A stretch of DNA of 64,000 bases from contig JAOOBT010000002.1 in the NCBI GenBank assembly GCA_028404615.1, positions 124,001-188,000 of the forward strand. Reading direction: 5' to 3'. Positions within the stretch are counted from its first letter, which is position 1, and each line of letters begins with the position of its first letter. This stretch comes from Candidatus Pelagibacter sp. (GTDB lineage: Bacteria; Pseudomonadota; Alphaproteobacteria; Pelagibacterales; Pelagibacteraceae). A program made the translations under genes and the position numbers. Positions 41,827 to 53,962 of the stretch are shown piece after piece. The notes beneath the pieces are model-generated. The model was not told the origin of the DNA and did no database searches. It saw only the letters and a list, made by a program, of their open reading frames with translations.

Positions 41827-44800
41827 AAAAATTTTAGTTGTAGGTGCAGGGCCAATTATTATTGGACAAGCTTGTGAATTTGATTACTCAGGCACTCAAG
41901 CTTGTAAAGCCTTAAAAGATGAGGGCTTCAAAGTAATTCTCATCAATTCAAACCCAGCAACAATTATGACGGATCCAAATGTTGCCGATAAAACCTACAT
42001 TGAACCAATTACAATAGAGGTTCTTGAAAAAATTCTTATCAAAGAAAAGCCTGATGCAATTTTGCCAACCATGGGTGGTCAAACAGCATTAAATTTAGCA
42101 ATGGAGGCAGAAAGAAAAGGAATTCTTAAAAAATATAAAATTGAACTAATAGGTGCTAACTCAAAAGCGATATCCAACGCAGAAGATAGAAAAAAGTTCA
42201 GAAAAAATATGATTGAAATTGGTTTAGATCTTCCCAAATCGAAAATAGTAAATAATTTTAATCAATCTTCAAAAGTATTAAAACAAATCGGACTACCAGC
42301 CATTATAAGACCGGCTTTTACCCTAGGTGGTTTAGGAGGTGGTATCGCCAAAAATAATAAAGATTTTTATAGGATAATAAAAAATGGCCTTCACGAGTCA
42401 CCAGTTAATCAGGTCTTAGTAGAAGAGTGTTTAGAAGGTTGGAAAGAATTCGAGATGGAGGTTGTTAGAGACAAAAACGACAATTGTATAATCATTTGCT
42501 CAATAGAAAATTTAGATCCTATGGGTATTCATACTGGGGACTCGGTTACTATCGCCCCGGCACTAACTTTAACTGACAAAGAGTATCAAGTGATGAGGAA
42601 TGCCTCTATAGCTTGTTTAAGAAAAATAGGTGTAGAAACTGGCGGATCAAATGTTCAATTTGCGATTAATCCAAAAAATGGAAGAATGGTTATCATTGAG
42701 ATGAACCCTAGAGTTTCAAGATCTTCTGCTTTAGCTTCCAAAGCCACAGGTTTCCCAATAGCTAAAGTAGCAGCCAAGTTAGCAGTAGGTTACACTTTAG
42801 ACGAGTTAAAAAATGAAATTACAAAAGTTACACCCGCATCTTTTGAGCCTACGATAGACTATGTGGTTACTAAAATACCAAGATTTACTTTTGAAAAATT
42901 TTCCTCTTCAGCTGCAGTTTTAGGCACATCGATGAAATCAGTAGGAGAAGCGATGGCTATTGGAAGAAATTTTAAAGAATCTCTTCAAAAGGCCTTGGTT
43001 TCTTTAGAAACAGGTTTTTCGGGATTGGACCAGATATTTAATTTGAATACAAAGCAAATTAGAAAAAAACTTAGAGAAAATATACCAAATAAGATTTTAC
43101 TTGTTGGCGAGGCTATTAGAAAAAATATAAATTTAAAGGAGATAAATAAACTTTCAAAAATTGATCCTTGGTTTTTAAATCAAATAAAAGAAATCATAGA
43201 AAATGAAATTAAAATAAAGAAAAAAGGTCTTCCTAAAAATTTTAATGAATTTAATTATATTAAGTCAATAGGATTTTCTGACAAAAAATTATCTGAACTT
43301 ACAAATTTTTCAGAGTCTTTGGTTAGAAAGAAAAGAGCTGCTTTAAAAGTTTTACCAGTTTATAAAAAAGTTGATACTTGTGCAGCAGAATTTAGATCTT
43401 TCACTCCTTATATGTATTCTACTTATCAAAGAAATTTCTCCTCTAATTCAGAGTGTGAGGCTGACCCATCAAACAGAAATAAGATAATAATACTTGGAGG
43501 AGGTCCTAACAGAATTGGTCAGGGAATAGAGTTTGATTATTGTTGTTGCCAAGCTAGTTTTGCTCTTAAAGAGGCTAAATATGAAACAATCATGGTCAAT
43601 TGTAATCCAGAAACCGTATCAACAGATTATGACACTAGTGACAGATTGTATTTTGAACCTTTAATTGATGAATACGTTTTCAATATTATTAAAAGAGAGA
43701 AATCAAAAGGCAATGTAAAAGGTGTCATTACTCAATTTGGAGGTCAAACTCCCATTAAACTTGCAAAATTTTTACATGAAAATAAACTTCCAATTCTAGG
43801 AACGCAGTATACTTCAATTGATCTAGCAGAAGACAGAGATAGATTTAGAAATTTATTAAATAAATTAGATTTAAATCAGGCTGAAAGTGGAATAGCAAAA
43901 ACTTTTCCTCAAGCTATAAAGATAGCAGATAAAATTGGATTACCTCTGATGGTAAGACCGTCATATGTATTAGGTGGAAGAGCTATGGAAATAGTTTATG
44001 AAAAATCACAGCTTAAAAATTTTGTGAAAGAAGCATTCAAAGTAGCCGAGAAAAATCCAATATTAATAGATAAATTTATTGATAACGCGATGGAGGTAGA
44101 TGTTGATGCTATTTCAGATGGAAAAAATGTTTTCGTAGCTGGTATTATGCAACATATTGAAGAAGCTGGAATTCACTCAGGTGACTCTGCATGTAGTCTG
44201 CCGCCGGTATCAATTAAATCTTTTTTGATTAAAGAAATTGAAAATCAAACAAAAAAATTGGCTCTAGCTCTTAAGGTTAAAGGTTTTATGAATGTTCAAT
44301 ATGCAATTAAAAATGATAAAATTTATGTGATCGAAGTAAATCCAAGAGCCAGTAGAACTGTTCCATTTGTTTCAAAAGCAAAAAATTTACCACTTGCTAA
44401 GATAGCCTCAAGAGTAATGGCAGGAGAAAAATTATCAAAGTTCAATTTAAAAAGTAAAACAAAAGATATGTTTGCAGTAAAAGAGGCAGTCTTTCCATTT
44501 AACAAATTTCCAAACAGCGATCTTTTACTTGGACCAGAAATGAAATCAACAGGCGAAGTTATGGGTTTTGATAAAAATTTTGGAATGGCTTTTGCTAAAA
44601 GTCAAATTGCAGCTTCTAATTCCCTTCCAAAAAATGGTTTAGCCTTTATTTCTCTTAAAAATAGTCACAAAGCAGAAGGGGTACAATTAGCTAAACAATT
44701 AATCAAATTAAATTTCAAACTTTGCGGCACTGGCGGCACTGCTGATTATATTAATAAGCATGGAATTAAATGTAAAAAAATAAATAAGGTAAATCAGGGT

Positions 44801-45028
44801 TCCCCACATATTGTTGATGTTCTTAATGCTAAAAAAATTGCTTTGGTCATCAATACTGGAGGGGGAAATAGCGAGACTCAATTAAGTGATGCTGTAGCCT
44901 TAAGGAGAGCCACATTGGCAAATAAAGTTCCTTATTGCACTAATATGTCAACAGCCAAGGTATGCTTGGAGGGGATTAAATCTTTAAAACTCAGAGATAT
45001 AAACGTTACTTGTTTACAGGATATTTAA
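41804..45028 (+). CDS. carB: carbamoyl-phosphate synthase large subunit
   Basis: Makes carbamoyl phosphate from bicarbonate, ammonia and two ATP. The 1074-residue protein has two ATP-grasp halves ('[21 protein letters not shown]', repeated as '[20 protein letters not shown]'), '[18 protein letters not shown]' and its counterpart '[16 protein letters not shown]'. A C-terminal allosteric MGS-like domain ends the protein ('[16 protein letters not shown]', 'LVINTGGG'). Full length. It is convergent with the oxygenase gene, with a 4-nt overlap. Confidence 0.97.
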   Translation: MPKRKDIKKILVVGAGPIIIGQACEFDYSGTQACKALKDEGFKVILINSNPATIMTDPNVADKTYIEPITIEVLEKILIKEKPDAILPTMGGQTALNLAMEAERKGILKKYKIELIGANSKAISNAEDRKKFRKNMIEIGLDLPKSKIVNNFNQSSKVLKQIGLPAIIRPAFTLGGLGGGIAKNNKDFYRIIKNGLHESPVNQVLVEECLEGWKEFEMEVVRDKNDNCIIICSIENLDPMGIHTGDSVTIAPALTLTDKEYQVMRNASIACLRKIGVETGGSNVQFAINPKNGRMVIIEMNPRVSRSSALASKATGFPIAKVAAKLAVGYTLDELKNEITKVTPASFEPTIDYVVTKIPRFTFEKFSSSAAVLGTSMKSVGEAMAIGRNFKESLQKALVSLETGFSGLDQIFNLNTKQIRKKLRENIPNKILLVGEAIRKNINLKEINKLSKIDPWFLNQIKEIIENEIKIKKKGLPKNFNEFNYIKSIGFSDKKLSELTNFSESLVRKKRAALKVLPVYKKVDTCAAEFRSFTPYMYSTYQRNFSSNSECEADPSNRNKIIILGGGPNRIGQGIEFDYCCCQASFALKEAKYETIMVNCNPETVSTDYDTSDRLYFEPLIDEYVFNIIKREKSKGNVKGVITQFGGQTPIKLAKFLHENKLPILGTQYTSIDLAEDRDRFRNLLNKLDLNQAESGIAKTFPQAIKIADKIGLPLMVRPSYVLGGRAMEIVYEKSQLKNFVKEAFKVAEKNPILIDKFIDNAMEVDVDAISDGKNVFVAGIMQHIEEAGIHSGDSACSLPPVSIKSFLIKEIENQTKKLALALKVKGFMNVQYAIKNDKIYVIEVNPRASRTVPFVSKAKNLPLAKIASRVMAGEKLSKFNLKSKTKDMFAVKEAVFPFNKFPNSDLLLGPEMKSTGEVMGFDKNFGMAFAKSQIAASNSLPKNGLAFISLKNSHKAEGVQLAKQLIKLNFKLCGTGGTADYINKHGIKCKKINKVNQGSPHIVDVLNAKKIALVINTGGGNSETQLSDAVALRRATLANKVPYCTNMSTAKVCLEGIKSLKLRDINVTCLQDI

Positions 45029-45690
45029 CTTTTAACTTTCCAATCAGTTTGAAAAGTCACGTAGTTTATCTGTATACATCTTCTTTCTTTCTTAATTTCT
45101 TTTTTTTCCATTCCATGCCAAGTATTTGGGCCACTAGTAAAGAAATATCCGTAATTGTGTTTGTATGGTACAGTTTTAACTTTGTTTAGTTTTGAATCGT
45201 AAAAATCTGTTCCTAAATTTTCTGACTCATTATGTAAATTTACAAAAACTATTGAAGACATTAATTTCTCTTCAATATCACAGTGAGGTTTCAACCAAAA
45301 TCCCTCTCTATCACAAATAACCTCAAGTCTCACATAAGAATTGCTTAAATCTTTTCCGATTAAAGAACCTATCTTTTTATAAACTTCAGGTGATCTTAAT
45401 TCCTCAATGAATTTTGTTAAATTAGGAAATTGATTAGAATTTTCTTTAGTGACATAGCATCTAAGTTTTTTTGCTTTACCACCATCTTTTATACCTGCTC
45501 GAAAAGCACCTTCGCCTCCATCTAGAGCTCTTGTTCCATCATAATTTAAATTTTGTTTTCTGGGATCAGCTATTTCTGCATTACAAATTTCATCAATTGC
45601 ACTTTGCGTTAAAGGTTGATTAATTTCAAAGTGTTTGAATGGGTCACTAAATAATTTTGTTTTACTCTCTAAAGATTTAAATAATTCCAT
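45025..45690 (-). CDS. 2-oxoglutarate/Fe(II)-dependent oxygenase
   Basis: A 221-residue cupin-fold protein with the iron triad H136-x-D138 ('KPHCDIEEK') and H192 ('NTWHGM'), and a likely 2OG-binding Arg at 203-204 ('ERRCIQINY'). It fits the 2OG-FeII oxygenase superfamily related to prolyl hydroxylases or small-molecule hydroxylases. The substrate is unknown. Its start overlaps the upstream ELM1-family gene by 14 nt on the same strand, so the two are probably translated together. Confidence 0.78.
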   Translation of the reverse strand: MELFKSLESKTKLFSDPFKHFEINQPLTQSAIDEICNAEIADPRKQNLNYDGTRALDGGEGAFRAGIKDGGKAKKLRCYVTKENSNQFPNLTKFIEELRSPEVYKKIGSLIGKDLSNSYVRLEVICDREGFWLKPHCDIEEKLMSSIVFVNLHNESENLGTDFYDSKLNKVKTVPYKHNYGYFFTSGPNTWHGMEKKEIKKERRCIQINYVTFQTDWKVKS

Positions 45691-46630
45691 TTTTTTTCAT
45701 TTTTGCTTTTACTATTGGAGCTATTCTTCCTACCTCATTTAAAGCATTATAACTCCAGCTTTCAATTCTATCTCCTAATTCTCTTGTTATACCTAAATCT
45801 TTAAGTTGTGAATAAAATTTTTTAAACCTTCCAGTAGGCTTAAAAGACTTCATCATTGCAATATAAACCGGTTTTCCGGTCATAGCCGCTTCTGAAATCA
45901 TAGACGTAGAGTCGCATGTCACCACCAAATAATTTGAAATTGACAGGGCTGAGAGATAAGCCTTTTTGTCTATTGTTTTAACTACATGGTGATTAAAACT
46001 AAACGTATTAAATGCTATTTTTAGAATATTTTCTGGTGTCCTATAAGATGGAATTACAATAATTTTATATTTATCAGGAGTAAATAAAGTTTTTACTTTA
46101 TTGAAAAGATCATGGATTTGTTTTTCAGAATACTTGTAATATTTGTTTGGTCCTCCAATAATAAATGCTACTAATTCTTTTCTCTTGTCTTTCTCTATTC
46201 CGAGATATTTCGAGTAATCATTAATTTCTTTCTTAGTTAAATAATGAATAGCCCCAGTAGTGTTAATTATATTTTCACCTATTAAATTATCATGTTGAGG
46301 GCTTATTATTAAATCAAAATGTTTAAAAGAAACTTTTGGATCTTGAATGTGTATGTTGAAAATTTGATCACCTAATCTTTTTTTTAAAGCAATCGATGGT
46401 ATTACACTTTTTCTTCCGCATGAAATTATCACTTTACAATCACATACAAATCTGTTTTTAACCAAGTTTTCTGAAATCGGACTGATTTTTGGAGGAAATA
46501 AATTCCATATTGGTTTTAGTTCAATTTTTTGGTGTTTGTAAGACAAATTTAAAGCTTTAGCTAGTCCTTCAACTTGACTAACCATTCCATGCATACCTTG
46601 CGTTAAAAGAAGTGCTTTTAATTCTAACAT
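45677..46630 (-). CDS. ELM1/DUF1022 family protein
   Basis: A 317-residue protein resembling the mitochondrial-fission ELM1 family (DUF1022), seen in Alphaproteobacteria and plants. Family-like features are 'LLLTQGMHGMVSQVEGLAKAL', 'ISCGRKSVIPSIALKKR', 'NIHIQDPKVSFKHFDLI' and 'LVVTCDSTSMISEAAMTGKPVY'. The last of these resembles GT-B glycosyltransferase donor-site loops. Biochemistry is unknown in bacteria. It overlaps the oxygenase gene, and is divergent from trxB with a 24-nt gap. Confidence 0.8.
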   Translation of the reverse strand: MLELKALLLTQGMHGMVSQVEGLAKALNLSYKHQKIELKPIWNLFPPKISPISENLVKNRFVCDCKVIISCGRKSVIPSIALKKRLGDQIFNIHIQDPKVSFKHFDLIISPQHDNLIGENIINTTGAIHYLTKKEINDYSKYLGIEKDKRKELVAFIIGGPNKYYKYSEKQIHDLFNKVKTLFTPDKYKIIVIPSYRTPENILKIAFNTFSFNHHVVKTIDKKAYLSALSISNYLVVTCDSTSMISEAAMTGKPVYIAMMKSFKPTGRFKKFYSQLKDLGITRELGDRIESWSYNALNEVGRIAPIVKAKMKKNGII

Positions 46631-46654
46631 TAGTTATTATATAACCTTTACATT

Positions 46655-47605
46655 ATGAGTAATAAATCAACAAAACATACAAAAGTGTTAATTCTTGGAT
46701 CTGGTCCAGCTGGTTATACAGCGGCTATTTATGCGGCTAGAGCTATGCTTAAACCCATACTTGTTCATGGTTCGCAACCTGGGGGGCAGTTAACAACTAC
46801 CACAGATGTTGAAAATTATCCTGGATACTCAAAAGTGATTCAGGGTCCATGGCTTATGGACGAAATGAAAGGCCAAGCTGAAGCAGTAGGAACTGAAATG
46901 ATACAAGATCACATAAGTAAAGTTGATTTAACGAAAAAACCTTTCACAGCAACTGGTGATAGCGGACAAATTTACACTGCAGATAGTTTCATAATTTCAA
47001 CAGGCGCACAAGCTAGATGGTTAAATTTGAAATCTGAGCAAGAATTCAGGGGTTTCGGAGTTTCAGCTTGCGCTACATGCGATGGATTTTTCTTTAAAGA
47101 GAAAGAAGTAGCTGTAGTTGGCGGAGGAAACGCAGCTGTTGAGGAAGCAATGTTTCTAACTAAGTTTGCTTCAAAAGTTTATCTAATTCATAGAAGGAAT
47201 GAATTAAGAGCAGAAAAAATGCTTCAAGCAAAATTAAAAGCAAACAAAAAAATAGAAATTATTTGGGACAGCGTTGTTGAAGACGTATTAGGTACAAAAG
47301 AGCCTAAAACTGTGAATGCATTAAAAATTAAAAATGTAAAAGATAATAAAGTTAAAGATCTTAAAGTTGATGGTTTATTTATTGCTATAGGTCATGATCC
47401 AGCGACTTCTTTGTTCAAAGATCAATTAAAAATGGATAAAGAAGGATACCTTATAACTCAACCTGATTCGACGGCTACAAATATTCCAGGAGTATTTGCG
47501 GCGGGTGATGTTAAAGACAAAATTTTCAGACAAGCTGTTACAGCTGCTGGTATGGGCTGTATGTCTGCACTTGAAGCTGAAAAATATTTATCTGAGTCTA
47601 ACTAA
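46655..47605 (+). CDS. trxB: thioredoxin-disulfide reductase
   Basis: FAD/NADPH enzyme that reduces thioredoxin. The 316-residue protein has the FAD loop 'ILGSGPAGYTAAIYAARA', redox-active C139-A-T-C142, the NADPH loop 'VAVVGGGNAAVEEAMFL' and 'FAAGDVKDKIFRQAVTAAGMG'. It is convergent with the aminotransferase gene (8-nt overlap). Confidence 0.97.
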   Translation: MSNKSTKHTKVLILGSGPAGYTAAIYAARAMLKPILVHGSQPGGQLTTTTDVENYPGYSKVIQGPWLMDEMKGQAEAVGTEMIQDHISKVDLTKKPFTATGDSGQIYTADSFIISTGAQARWLNLKSEQEFRGFGVSACATCDGFFFKEKEVAVVGGGNAAVEEAMFLTKFASKVYLIHRRNELRAEKMLQAKLKANKKIEIIWDSVVEDVLGTKEPKTVNALKIKNVKDNKVKDLKVDGLFIAIGHDPATSLFKDQLKMDKEGYLITQPDSTATNIPGVFAAGDVKDKIFRQAVTAAGMGCMSALEAEKYLSESN

Positions 47606-48785
47606 GGCTATTACAAAAAGATTTAATTCTTTCCATTGCTTTCTTTAAATTATCCATTGATGTGGCATAAGATATTCTAAAGTAACCTTCTAAACCAAAA
47701 GCAGAACCTTGAACTACAGCTACCTCGGCTTTTTCCAACAACTTTTCTACAAAGTCTTTGTCAGTTTTTAGTTTAGTTTTGTTGTTCAGTAATTTTTTGC
47801 AATTAGGAAAAACGTAAAAGGCTCCTTCAGGACTTAAACAGCTTATACCTTTTATGTTATTTAAACTATCAACAACAAAATTTCTTCTTTCTTTAAAAGA
47901 ATTTGATCTCTCTAAAATAAAGTCTTGTGTTCCGTTCAAAGCTTCTACCGCAGCTGCTTGGCTTATAGATGTGGGATTACTAGTTGATTGTGATTGAATT
48001 TTAGCCATCGCTTTGATAATTTCTTTTGGGCCTGCAGCATAACCTATCCTCCAGCCAGTCATTGAGTAAGATTTACTCACTCCGTTCATGGTTAAAGTTC
48101 TGCTTTTTAATTTTTCAATTTGGGCAATTGTAAAAAATTTAAAACCGTCATATGTAATATGTTCATAAATATCATCGCTTAAAATATATAAATTTTTATA
48201 TTTTATTAAAATCTTTGATAAAGCTACTATCTCATCTTTAGTATAGCCAGAGCCTGTAGGGTTAGATGGAGAGTTTATAATTATCCACTTTGTTTTCTTT
48301 GAAACTGCTTTTTTTAATTTTTCTGGTGTTAATTTAAAATTGTTTTTTTCATCACATTTAATTATTTTGGGTTTTCCCCCAGCTAACAAAACAATGTCAG
48401 GATAAGAAACCCAATAAGGAGCTGGAATAATTACCTCGTCACCTTTATTTATGGTTGCCATAAAAGCGTTATATAAAACTTGCTTTCCACCAGTTCCAAC
48501 TGAAATTTGATCAAGCTCATATGATAAATCATTTTCTCTAGAAAATTTTCCTTGGATAGCTTTTTTTAACGCTGGGGTTCCATCAACTGCAGTATATTTT
48601 GTATCGCCTTTTCTAATCGCTTCTATCGCCGCTTCTTTAATATTATCTGGAGTATCAAAATCAGGCTCTCCAGCACCTAAACCTATTACATCCTTTCCAG
48701 CAGCTCTCATTTCTCTAGCTTTTGAGGTAACTGCTATTGTAGGCGACGGTTTTATACGTTTTAAACTATTGGAAACTATGCTCAT
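47598..48785 (-). CDS. class I aminotransferase, aspartate aminotransferase type
   Basis: PLP-dependent transaminase of 395 residues. It has 'IGLGAGEPDFDTPDNIKEAA', 'NSPSNPTGSGYTKDE', the PLP-lysine region 'GVSKSYSMTGWRIGYAAGP' and the substrate-binding Arg in 'YFRISYATSM'. The sequence resembles the I-gamma aspartate/prephenate aminotransferases common in Alphaproteobacteria (AatA). Exact specificity (aspartate, aromatic or prephenate) cannot be read from the sequence. Confidence 0.88.
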   Translation of the reverse strand: MSIVSNSLKRIKPSPTIAVTSKAREMRAAGKDVIGLGAGEPDFDTPDNIKEAAIEAIRKGDTKYTAVDGTPALKKAIQGKFSRENDLSYELDQISVGTGGKQVLYNAFMATINKGDEVIIPAPYWVSYPDIVLLAGGKPKIIKCDEKNNFKLTPEKLKKAVSKKTKWIIINSPSNPTGSGYTKDEIVALSKILIKYKNLYILSDDIYEHITYDGFKFFTIAQIEKLKSRTLTMNGVSKSYSMTGWRIGYAAGPKEIIKAMAKIQSQSTSNPTSISQAAAVEALNGTQDFILERSNSFKERRNFVVDSLNNIKGISCLSPEGAFYVFPNCKKLLNNKTKLKTDKDFVEKLLEKAEVAVVQGSAFGLEGYFRISYATSMDNLKKAMERIKSFCNSLS

Positions 48786-48823
48786 TGAAATTTATAATAT
48801 AATTAATTTATTATTAACACAAA

Positions 48824-50995
48824 ATGCAAAATACTTATCAAGAAAAATTAGCTGATCTAGAAGTTAATAACTCAAAAAAAATTAAGAAGTTAGAGGGAGG
48901 TATTAACTTTAAAATCAAAAGTGATTTTCAACCTAGCGGTGACCAACCGGAGGCTATAAAGCAAATATTAAAAAACTTAAAAGATAACAAACAAGAACAA
49001 GTGCTTTTGGGGGTTACTGGATCGGGTAAAACTTTTACAATGGCAAAAGTTATCGAAAAGGCTAATAGGCCAGCTCTAATTCTAGCGCCAAATAAAACTT
49101 TAGCTGCTCAATTGTACGGAGAGTTTAAAAGTTTTTTCCCAGACAATGCTGTAGAATATTTTGTGTCATATTACGATTACTACACTCCAGAAGCATACGT
49201 TCCTAGATCTGATACTTATATAGAAAAAGAAGCTTCAATTAACGAACAAATTGATCGTATGAGACACTCGGCAACAAGATCTTTGTTGGAAAGAGATGAT
49301 GTAATTATTGTTGCGAGTGTATCATGTATTTATGGTTTAGGTTCTGTAGAGGCGTACTCAAAAATGACAATTACTTTAAAAAAGAATTATGAGTATGAAC
49401 GGGATGATTTAATCAGAGCTTTTATAAACTTACAGTACAAAAGAAATGATCAAAATTTTTTTAGAGGCACTTTTAGAGTAAGAGGAGAAAATTTAGAAAT
49501 TTTTCCATCGCATTTGGAAGATAGAGCATGGAGAATAAGTTTTAATTTAAATAAATTAGAAAAGATTGAAGAATTTGATCCACTTACTGGTGATAAAACA
49601 AATGATTACTCCATTATAAAAATTTACGCTAATAGCCACTACATAACTCCAAAACCAACTATCGATCAAGCTATTAGACAAATAAAATCTGAATTAGCTG
49701 AAACTTTAAAAAAACACAGAAAAAATAATAAACTTTTAGAAGAGCAGCGACTAAGAGAAAGAACTAAATTTGATTTAGAAATGATTGAAGCGACTGGAAC
49801 TTGTGCAGGCATCGAAAATTATTCGAGGTTTTTATCTGGACGAAAAGCTGGTGAACCTCCGCCTACTCTATTTGAATATTTTCCAGATAACGCAATTATA
49901 TTTGTGGATGAAAGTCACGTAACTGTTCCTCAGTTAAATGGAATGTATAAAGGAGACCGTACAAGAAAGAGCACCTTGGCTGAGTATGGATTTAGACTAC
50001 CGTCCTGTATGGATAATAGACCTTTAAAATTTGAAGAGTGGGATTTAATGAGAACACAAACTGTATTCGTGTCTGCTACCCCAGGTCCATGGGAACTCAA
50101 ACAAACAAGCAATAAACATATTGATCAAATCATTAGACCAACAGGTTTAATAGATCCACCAGTAGAAATAAGGCCAGCTAAAACTCAGGTAGATGATCTT
50201 ATGCATGAAGCAAAAGAAATAGTGAAAAAAGGTTATAGAGTTCTTGCCACAACACTTACTAAAAAGATGGCAGAAGATCTTACTGAATACCTTCATGAAA
50301 ACGGTCTTAAAGTAAGATACATGCACTCCGATATAGATACTTTAGAAAGAATTGAAATTATTAGAGATTTAAGAATGGGGGTATTTGATATTCTTGTTGG
50401 CATAAATTTATTGAGAGAGGGACTAGATATACCTGAGTGCGCTTTAGTGGCAATATTAGATGCAGATAAAGAGGGTTTTTTAAGATCTGAAACTTCTTTA
50501 ATACAAACTATTGGAAGAGCTGCTCGTAACATAGATGGTAAAGTAATTTTGTATGCTGATAAAGTCACAAAAAGTATTGATAAAGCCATAAAGGAAACTG
50601 AAAGAAGAAGAAATAAGCAGTTAGAATATAATAAAAAAAATGGGATAACTGCAGAGTCTGTAAAAAAAGAGATCAGCGATATATTAGAGTCAGTTTATGA
50701 AAAAGATTACGTAAAAATTAGTGAAGGCTCAAATGTAGGCGGAAACTTAAAAAAGCATCTAAAAGCATTAAATAGAAAGATGAAAGAAGCTGCATCTAAC
50801 TTGGAGTTTGAGGAGGCTGCAAAATTAAGAGATGAAATGAGAAAGTTGGAAGCAAGTGAACTTGAAATAACTTTAAATCCAAAAATTTCTCAATATAATT
50901 TAAAAAGTAAGGTTTACCCAAAAGGGAGATCAACGATGGGAATGCCAGGCACAAAACCTAAAAAGGCAATAAAAAAATGGAAGCCAAAAAAATAA
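48824..50995 (+). CDS. uvrB: UvrABC subunit B
   Basis: Damage-verification helicase-like subunit of nucleotide excision repair. The 723-residue protein has Walker A '[13 protein letters not shown]', the beta-hairpin region '[20 protein letters not shown]', '[13 protein letters not shown]', motif VI '[18 protein letters not shown]' and a C-terminal UVR domain ('[14 protein letters not shown]'). It has an N-terminal extension of about 25 residues and a Lys-rich tail. It overlaps the next gene by 19 nt. uvrC is two genes downstream. Confidence 0.97.
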   Translation: MQNTYQEKLADLEVNNSKKIKKLEGGINFKIKSDFQPSGDQPEAIKQILKNLKDNKQEQVLLGVTGSGKTFTMAKVIEKANRPALILAPNKTLAAQLYGEFKSFFPDNAVEYFVSYYDYYTPEAYVPRSDTYIEKEASINEQIDRMRHSATRSLLERDDVIIVASVSCIYGLGSVEAYSKMTITLKKNYEYERDDLIRAFINLQYKRNDQNFFRGTFRVRGENLEIFPSHLEDRAWRISFNLNKLEKIEEFDPLTGDKTNDYSIIKIYANSHYITPKPTIDQAIRQIKSELAETLKKHRKNNKLLEEQRLRERTKFDLEMIEATGTCAGIENYSRFLSGRKAGEPPPTLFEYFPDNAIIFVDESHVTVPQLNGMYKGDRTRKSTLAEYGFRLPSCMDNRPLKFEEWDLMRTQTVFVSATPGPWELKQTSNKHIDQIIRPTGLIDPPVEIRPAKTQVDDLMHEAKEIVKKGYRVLATTLTKKMAEDLTEYLHENGLKVRYMHSDIDTLERIEIIRDLRMGVFDILVGINLLREGLDIPECALVAILDADKEGFLRSETSLIQTIGRAARNIDGKVILYADKVTKSIDKAIKETERRRNKQLEYNKKNGITAESVKKEISDILESVYEKDYVKISEGSNVGGNLKKHLKALNRKMKEAASNLEFEEAAKLRDEMRKLEASELEITLNPKISQYNLKSKVYPKGRSTMGMPGTKPKKAIKKWKPKK

Positions 50996-51732
50996 TTATT
51001 ACTGGTGGAGCTACTAGAATAGGTGCTGCAATAGCCAAAAGCTTAGTGAATTATGATACTAAAATGGTTATTCATTTTAATAAATCTAAAAGTAGTGCTT
51101 TAAAATTAAAAAAAGAACTAGAGGAGCTTGGCGCTGAGACTTTTTTATTAAAAGCAGATTTAAATAATTTTAAGCAATCCAATAATTTAATTAGGACTGC
51201 ACATAAAAAGATGAAAGGCTTAGATTGTCTAATTAATAATGCTTCTATTTTTGAAAATGATAATCTTGAGAATTTCTCTGAAAAATCATTTTCAAAACAT
51301 ATTAATGTAAACTTAAAAGCGCCTGCTATTCTGACTCAAAACTTTTATAAATTATTGAAAAATAAAGAGGGATGTATTGTGAATATTATTGACCAAAGAG
51401 TCGAAAAATTAACTCCCTTTTTTTTCTCATATACTTTAAGTAAATCCTCTTTAGCGGTTTTAACAAAAACCTCAGCTATGAAATTAGCTCCTAATATTAG
51501 AGTGAATGGTATCTCACCTGGTCCTACTATAAAAAATAAAAGACAATCTGAGAGACATTTTAAGAAACAGTGGAAGTCAATAATATTAAGAAAAAAAGTA
51601 GATTTAGAAAATATCTGCAATGGGGTAAAATTTCTTATTGAAAGCAAAAGTATAACTGGAGAAATAATTAATATTGATGGTGGGCAAAGACTGGCATGGC
51701 AAACGCCTGATATAATTAATGCGAAAGAATGA
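50977..51732 (+). CDS. short-chain reductase, pteridine reductase/FolM-like
   Basis: A 251-residue SDR protein. The cofactor loop TGGATRIG fits the TGx3RxG pattern of pteridine reductases rather than the classical TGxxxGxG. It also has '[11 protein letters not shown]', the YxxxK pair in '[12 protein letters not shown]' and 'VNGISPGPT'. Pteridine reductases and FolM reduce dihydropterins and can act on dihydrofolate. The next gene is folB, with a 4-nt overlap, which supports a folate or pterin role. Specific substrate inferred, not shown. Confidence 0.8.
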   Translation: MEAKKIIITGGATRIGAAIAKSLVNYDTKMVIHFNKSKSSALKLKKELEELGAETFLLKADLNNFKQSNNLIRTAHKKMKGLDCLINNASIFENDNLENFSEKSFSKHINVNLKAPAILTQNFYKLLKNKEGCIVNIIDQRVEKLTPFFFSYTLSKSSLAVLTKTSAMKLAPNIRVNGISPGPTIKNKRQSERHFKKQWKSIILRKKVDLENICNGVKFLIESKSITGEIINIDGGQRLAWQTPDIINAKE

Positions 51733-52124
51733 AAATAATAAAATTTAAAAAAAGAGAAAAATTTAAATACAAAAGAAAAGTAATCATTAAAGATCTTACT
51801 TTGAAAATTTTAGTTGGAATACATAACTTTGAAAAAAAAAAGAAGCAAAGGGTAAAATTTAATATTGAAATTTTAACAGATCCTTATGTGTCTCCAAATA
51901 GTAGAGACTTAAATTCAATTTTAAATTATGAAGAAGTTGTAATGAAAATTGAAAAACTTACAAACTTAAAACACCATGAATTACTTGAGGATTTGGCAGA
52001 GAATATTTTTAATATTATTTTTAAAAATAAACTCGTTAAAAAAATAAATTTAAAAATAGAAAAACTAGATATCCTTAAAAAAACTAAATCAGTTGGTATT
52101 GAAGTTTCAAAGACTAAATTATGA
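51729..52124 (+). CDS. folB: dihydroneopterin aldolase-family protein
   Basis: FolB converts dihydroneopterin to hydroxymethyl-dihydropterin in folate synthesis. The 131-residue protein has '[21 protein letters not shown]', the conserved 'LNYEEVV', and 'LLEDLAENI' followed by 'LKIEKLDI', as in the family. It overlaps the reductase and uvrC genes by 4 nt each. The N-terminal 15-residue Lys-rich stretch is longer than usual. Confidence 0.85.
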   Translation: MKIIKFKKREKFKYKRKVIIKDLTLKILVGIHNFEKKKKQRVKFNIEILTDPYVSPNSRDLNSILNYEEVVMKIEKLTNLKHHELLEDLAENIFNIIFKNKLVKKINLKIEKLDILKKTKSVGIEVSKTKL

Positions 52125-53959
52125 TAAACAGTTTAGAGTTAGGTAAAAAAGTAATTAAAGATCAAATACCATTGATTCCTAAAAATCCCGGCGTATATAA
52201 AATGTTGAGCTCAACAGGAGAAATTCTTTATATTGGTAAAGCAAAAAATATCCCAAACAGGCTAAAGAGTTACGTAACAGACTCAAATCTACCTATTAGG
52301 ACTGAGAGAATGATATCTCTAACTCATAACTTAGAGACAACTACTACAAGTAATGAAAGTGAGGCTTTATTGCTTGAAGCAAACTTAATTAAAAAACATA
52401 AACCTCGGTACAACATTTTATTGAGAGACGATAAATCTTTTCCATACATATATATTGGTAATAAAGATAAATGGCCTCAACTAACTAAGTTGAGAGGAAA
52501 AAAATCAAAAACAGGTTATTATTTTGGTCCATTTGCATCAATAGGTTCAGCCAACTGGACAATTAAAATTCTACAAAAGATTTTTCAATTAAGGGTTTGT
52601 GATGATACAGTTTTTAAAAATAGAGACCGTCCGTGTATTCTTTATCAAATTAAAAGATGCTCTGGACCCTGTGTTGGGCATATTCAAGAAAAAGATTATT
52701 TATCTACCGTAAATGACGCGATAGATTTTATTTCAGGTAAATCACGAAGAATTCAAAAAAACTTATCTAAAGAGATGGAAGAAGCCAGTAAAGAACTTGA
52801 TTACGAAAAAGCAGCTATCGCAAGAGATAGAATAAAAGCTTTAACCCAAATACAAACATCTCAAAAGATTAATCAAACCAATTTAAATGAAGCTGATGTA
52901 ATAAGTATCTATAAAGAAACTGGAAAAACTTGTATTCAAGTTTTCTTTTTTAGATCCAAACAAAACTGGGGTAACCAAGCATTTTATCCAAAACATGATA
53001 CGGATGATAAAATTGAGGAAATTTTATCGTCTTTTTTATCTCAATTTTATGAAAACAAAACTATACCTGCTTTAATTCTCACAAACATTGAAACTAACGA
53101 GAAAAAACTTCTTGAGAAAACATTCTCCTCAAAAGAAAGTAAACAGATAATAATTAAAAAAGCTAAAGCAAAAAATGAAGTATCTATTTCAAAACTAGCC
53201 GAAAAAAATGCGAAACAAGCTTTAAAACAAAAACTAGTTCAATCTGACACGAATAATAATTTAATTGAGTCTCTTGCTGCTAAATTTAAACTTAATAGCA
53301 ATATAGATCTAATAGAAGTTTATGATAACAGTCATATTCAGGGTACAGACTCTATTGGAGCACTAATATGCTTTGGTAATGAGGGTTTTGTTAAAAAAAG
53401 ATATAGAAAATTTAATATCAAGGATGAGAAAGTTAAAAATGATGACTATGGAATGATGAAAGAAGTTTTATTTAGAAGATTTTCTAAAGCTATAAAAGAA
53501 AAATCGGGATCTTTATCACTTCCAGATTTAATTTTAATAGATGGTGGTAAAGGTCAATATTCAGTAAGTAGAGAAGTTTTGAATGAGCTAGGTTTACATG
53601 ACCTGCCAATTTTAGCTGTAGCAAAAGGAAAAAAAAGAAAAGCTGGCGAAGAAAAAATTTATCATAAAAATAAAGAATATATTTTGAATAAAAATGATCC
53701 ACTTTTATTTTTTATTCAAAGATTAAGGGATGAAGCACATAGATTCGCAATCAGCACTCATCGAGCAAAAAGAAAGAAAAACTTGAGCAAATCTTTGTTA
53801 GATCAAATTGAGGGAATAGGAAAACAAAGAAAAAGAGCTCTTTTAAATCACTTTGGTTCGGCTAGAGCTGTGGAATCTGCTAGTCTTGAGGATTTAAAGG
53901 CAATAGAAGGAATTGAAGACAATATAGCAAACAAAATATATAATTACTTTCACGAATAA
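52121..53959 (+). CDS. uvrC: UvrABC endonuclease subunit C
   Basis: Makes the dual incisions around lesions bound by UvrB. The 612-residue protein has an N-terminal GIY-YIG domain ('[21 protein letters not shown]'), a Cys-rich centre ('[17 protein letters not shown]'), a UVR motif ('[14 protein letters not shown]'), an RNase H-like nuclease ('[16 protein letters not shown]', '[17 protein letters not shown]') and C-terminal helix-hairpin-helix repeats ('[18 protein letters not shown]'). Confidence 0.97.
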   Translation: MINSLELGKKVIKDQIPLIPKNPGVYKMLSSTGEILYIGKAKNIPNRLKSYVTDSNLPIRTERMISLTHNLETTTTSNESEALLLEANLIKKHKPRYNILLRDDKSFPYIYIGNKDKWPQLTKLRGKKSKTGYYFGPFASIGSANWTIKILQKIFQLRVCDDTVFKNRDRPCILYQIKRCSGPCVGHIQEKDYLSTVNDAIDFISGKSRRIQKNLSKEMEEASKELDYEKAAIARDRIKALTQIQTSQKINQTNLNEADVISIYKETGKTCIQVFFFRSKQNWGNQAFYPKHDTDDKIEEILSSFLSQFYENKTIPALILTNIETNEKKLLEKTFSSKESKQIIIKKAKAKNEVSISKLAEKNAKQALKQKLVQSDTNNNLIESLAAKFKLNSNIDLIEVYDNSHIQGTDSIGALICFGNEGFVKKRYRKFNIKDEKVKNDDYGMMKEVLFRRFSKAIKEKSGSLSLPDLILIDGGKGQYSVSREVLNELGLHDLPILAVAKGKKRKAGEEKIYHKNKEYILNKNDPLLFFIQRLRDEAHRFAISTHRAKRKKNLSKSLLDQIEGIGKQRKRALLNHFGSARAVESASLEDLKAIEGIEDNIANKIYNYFHE

Positions 53960-53962
53960 ATT

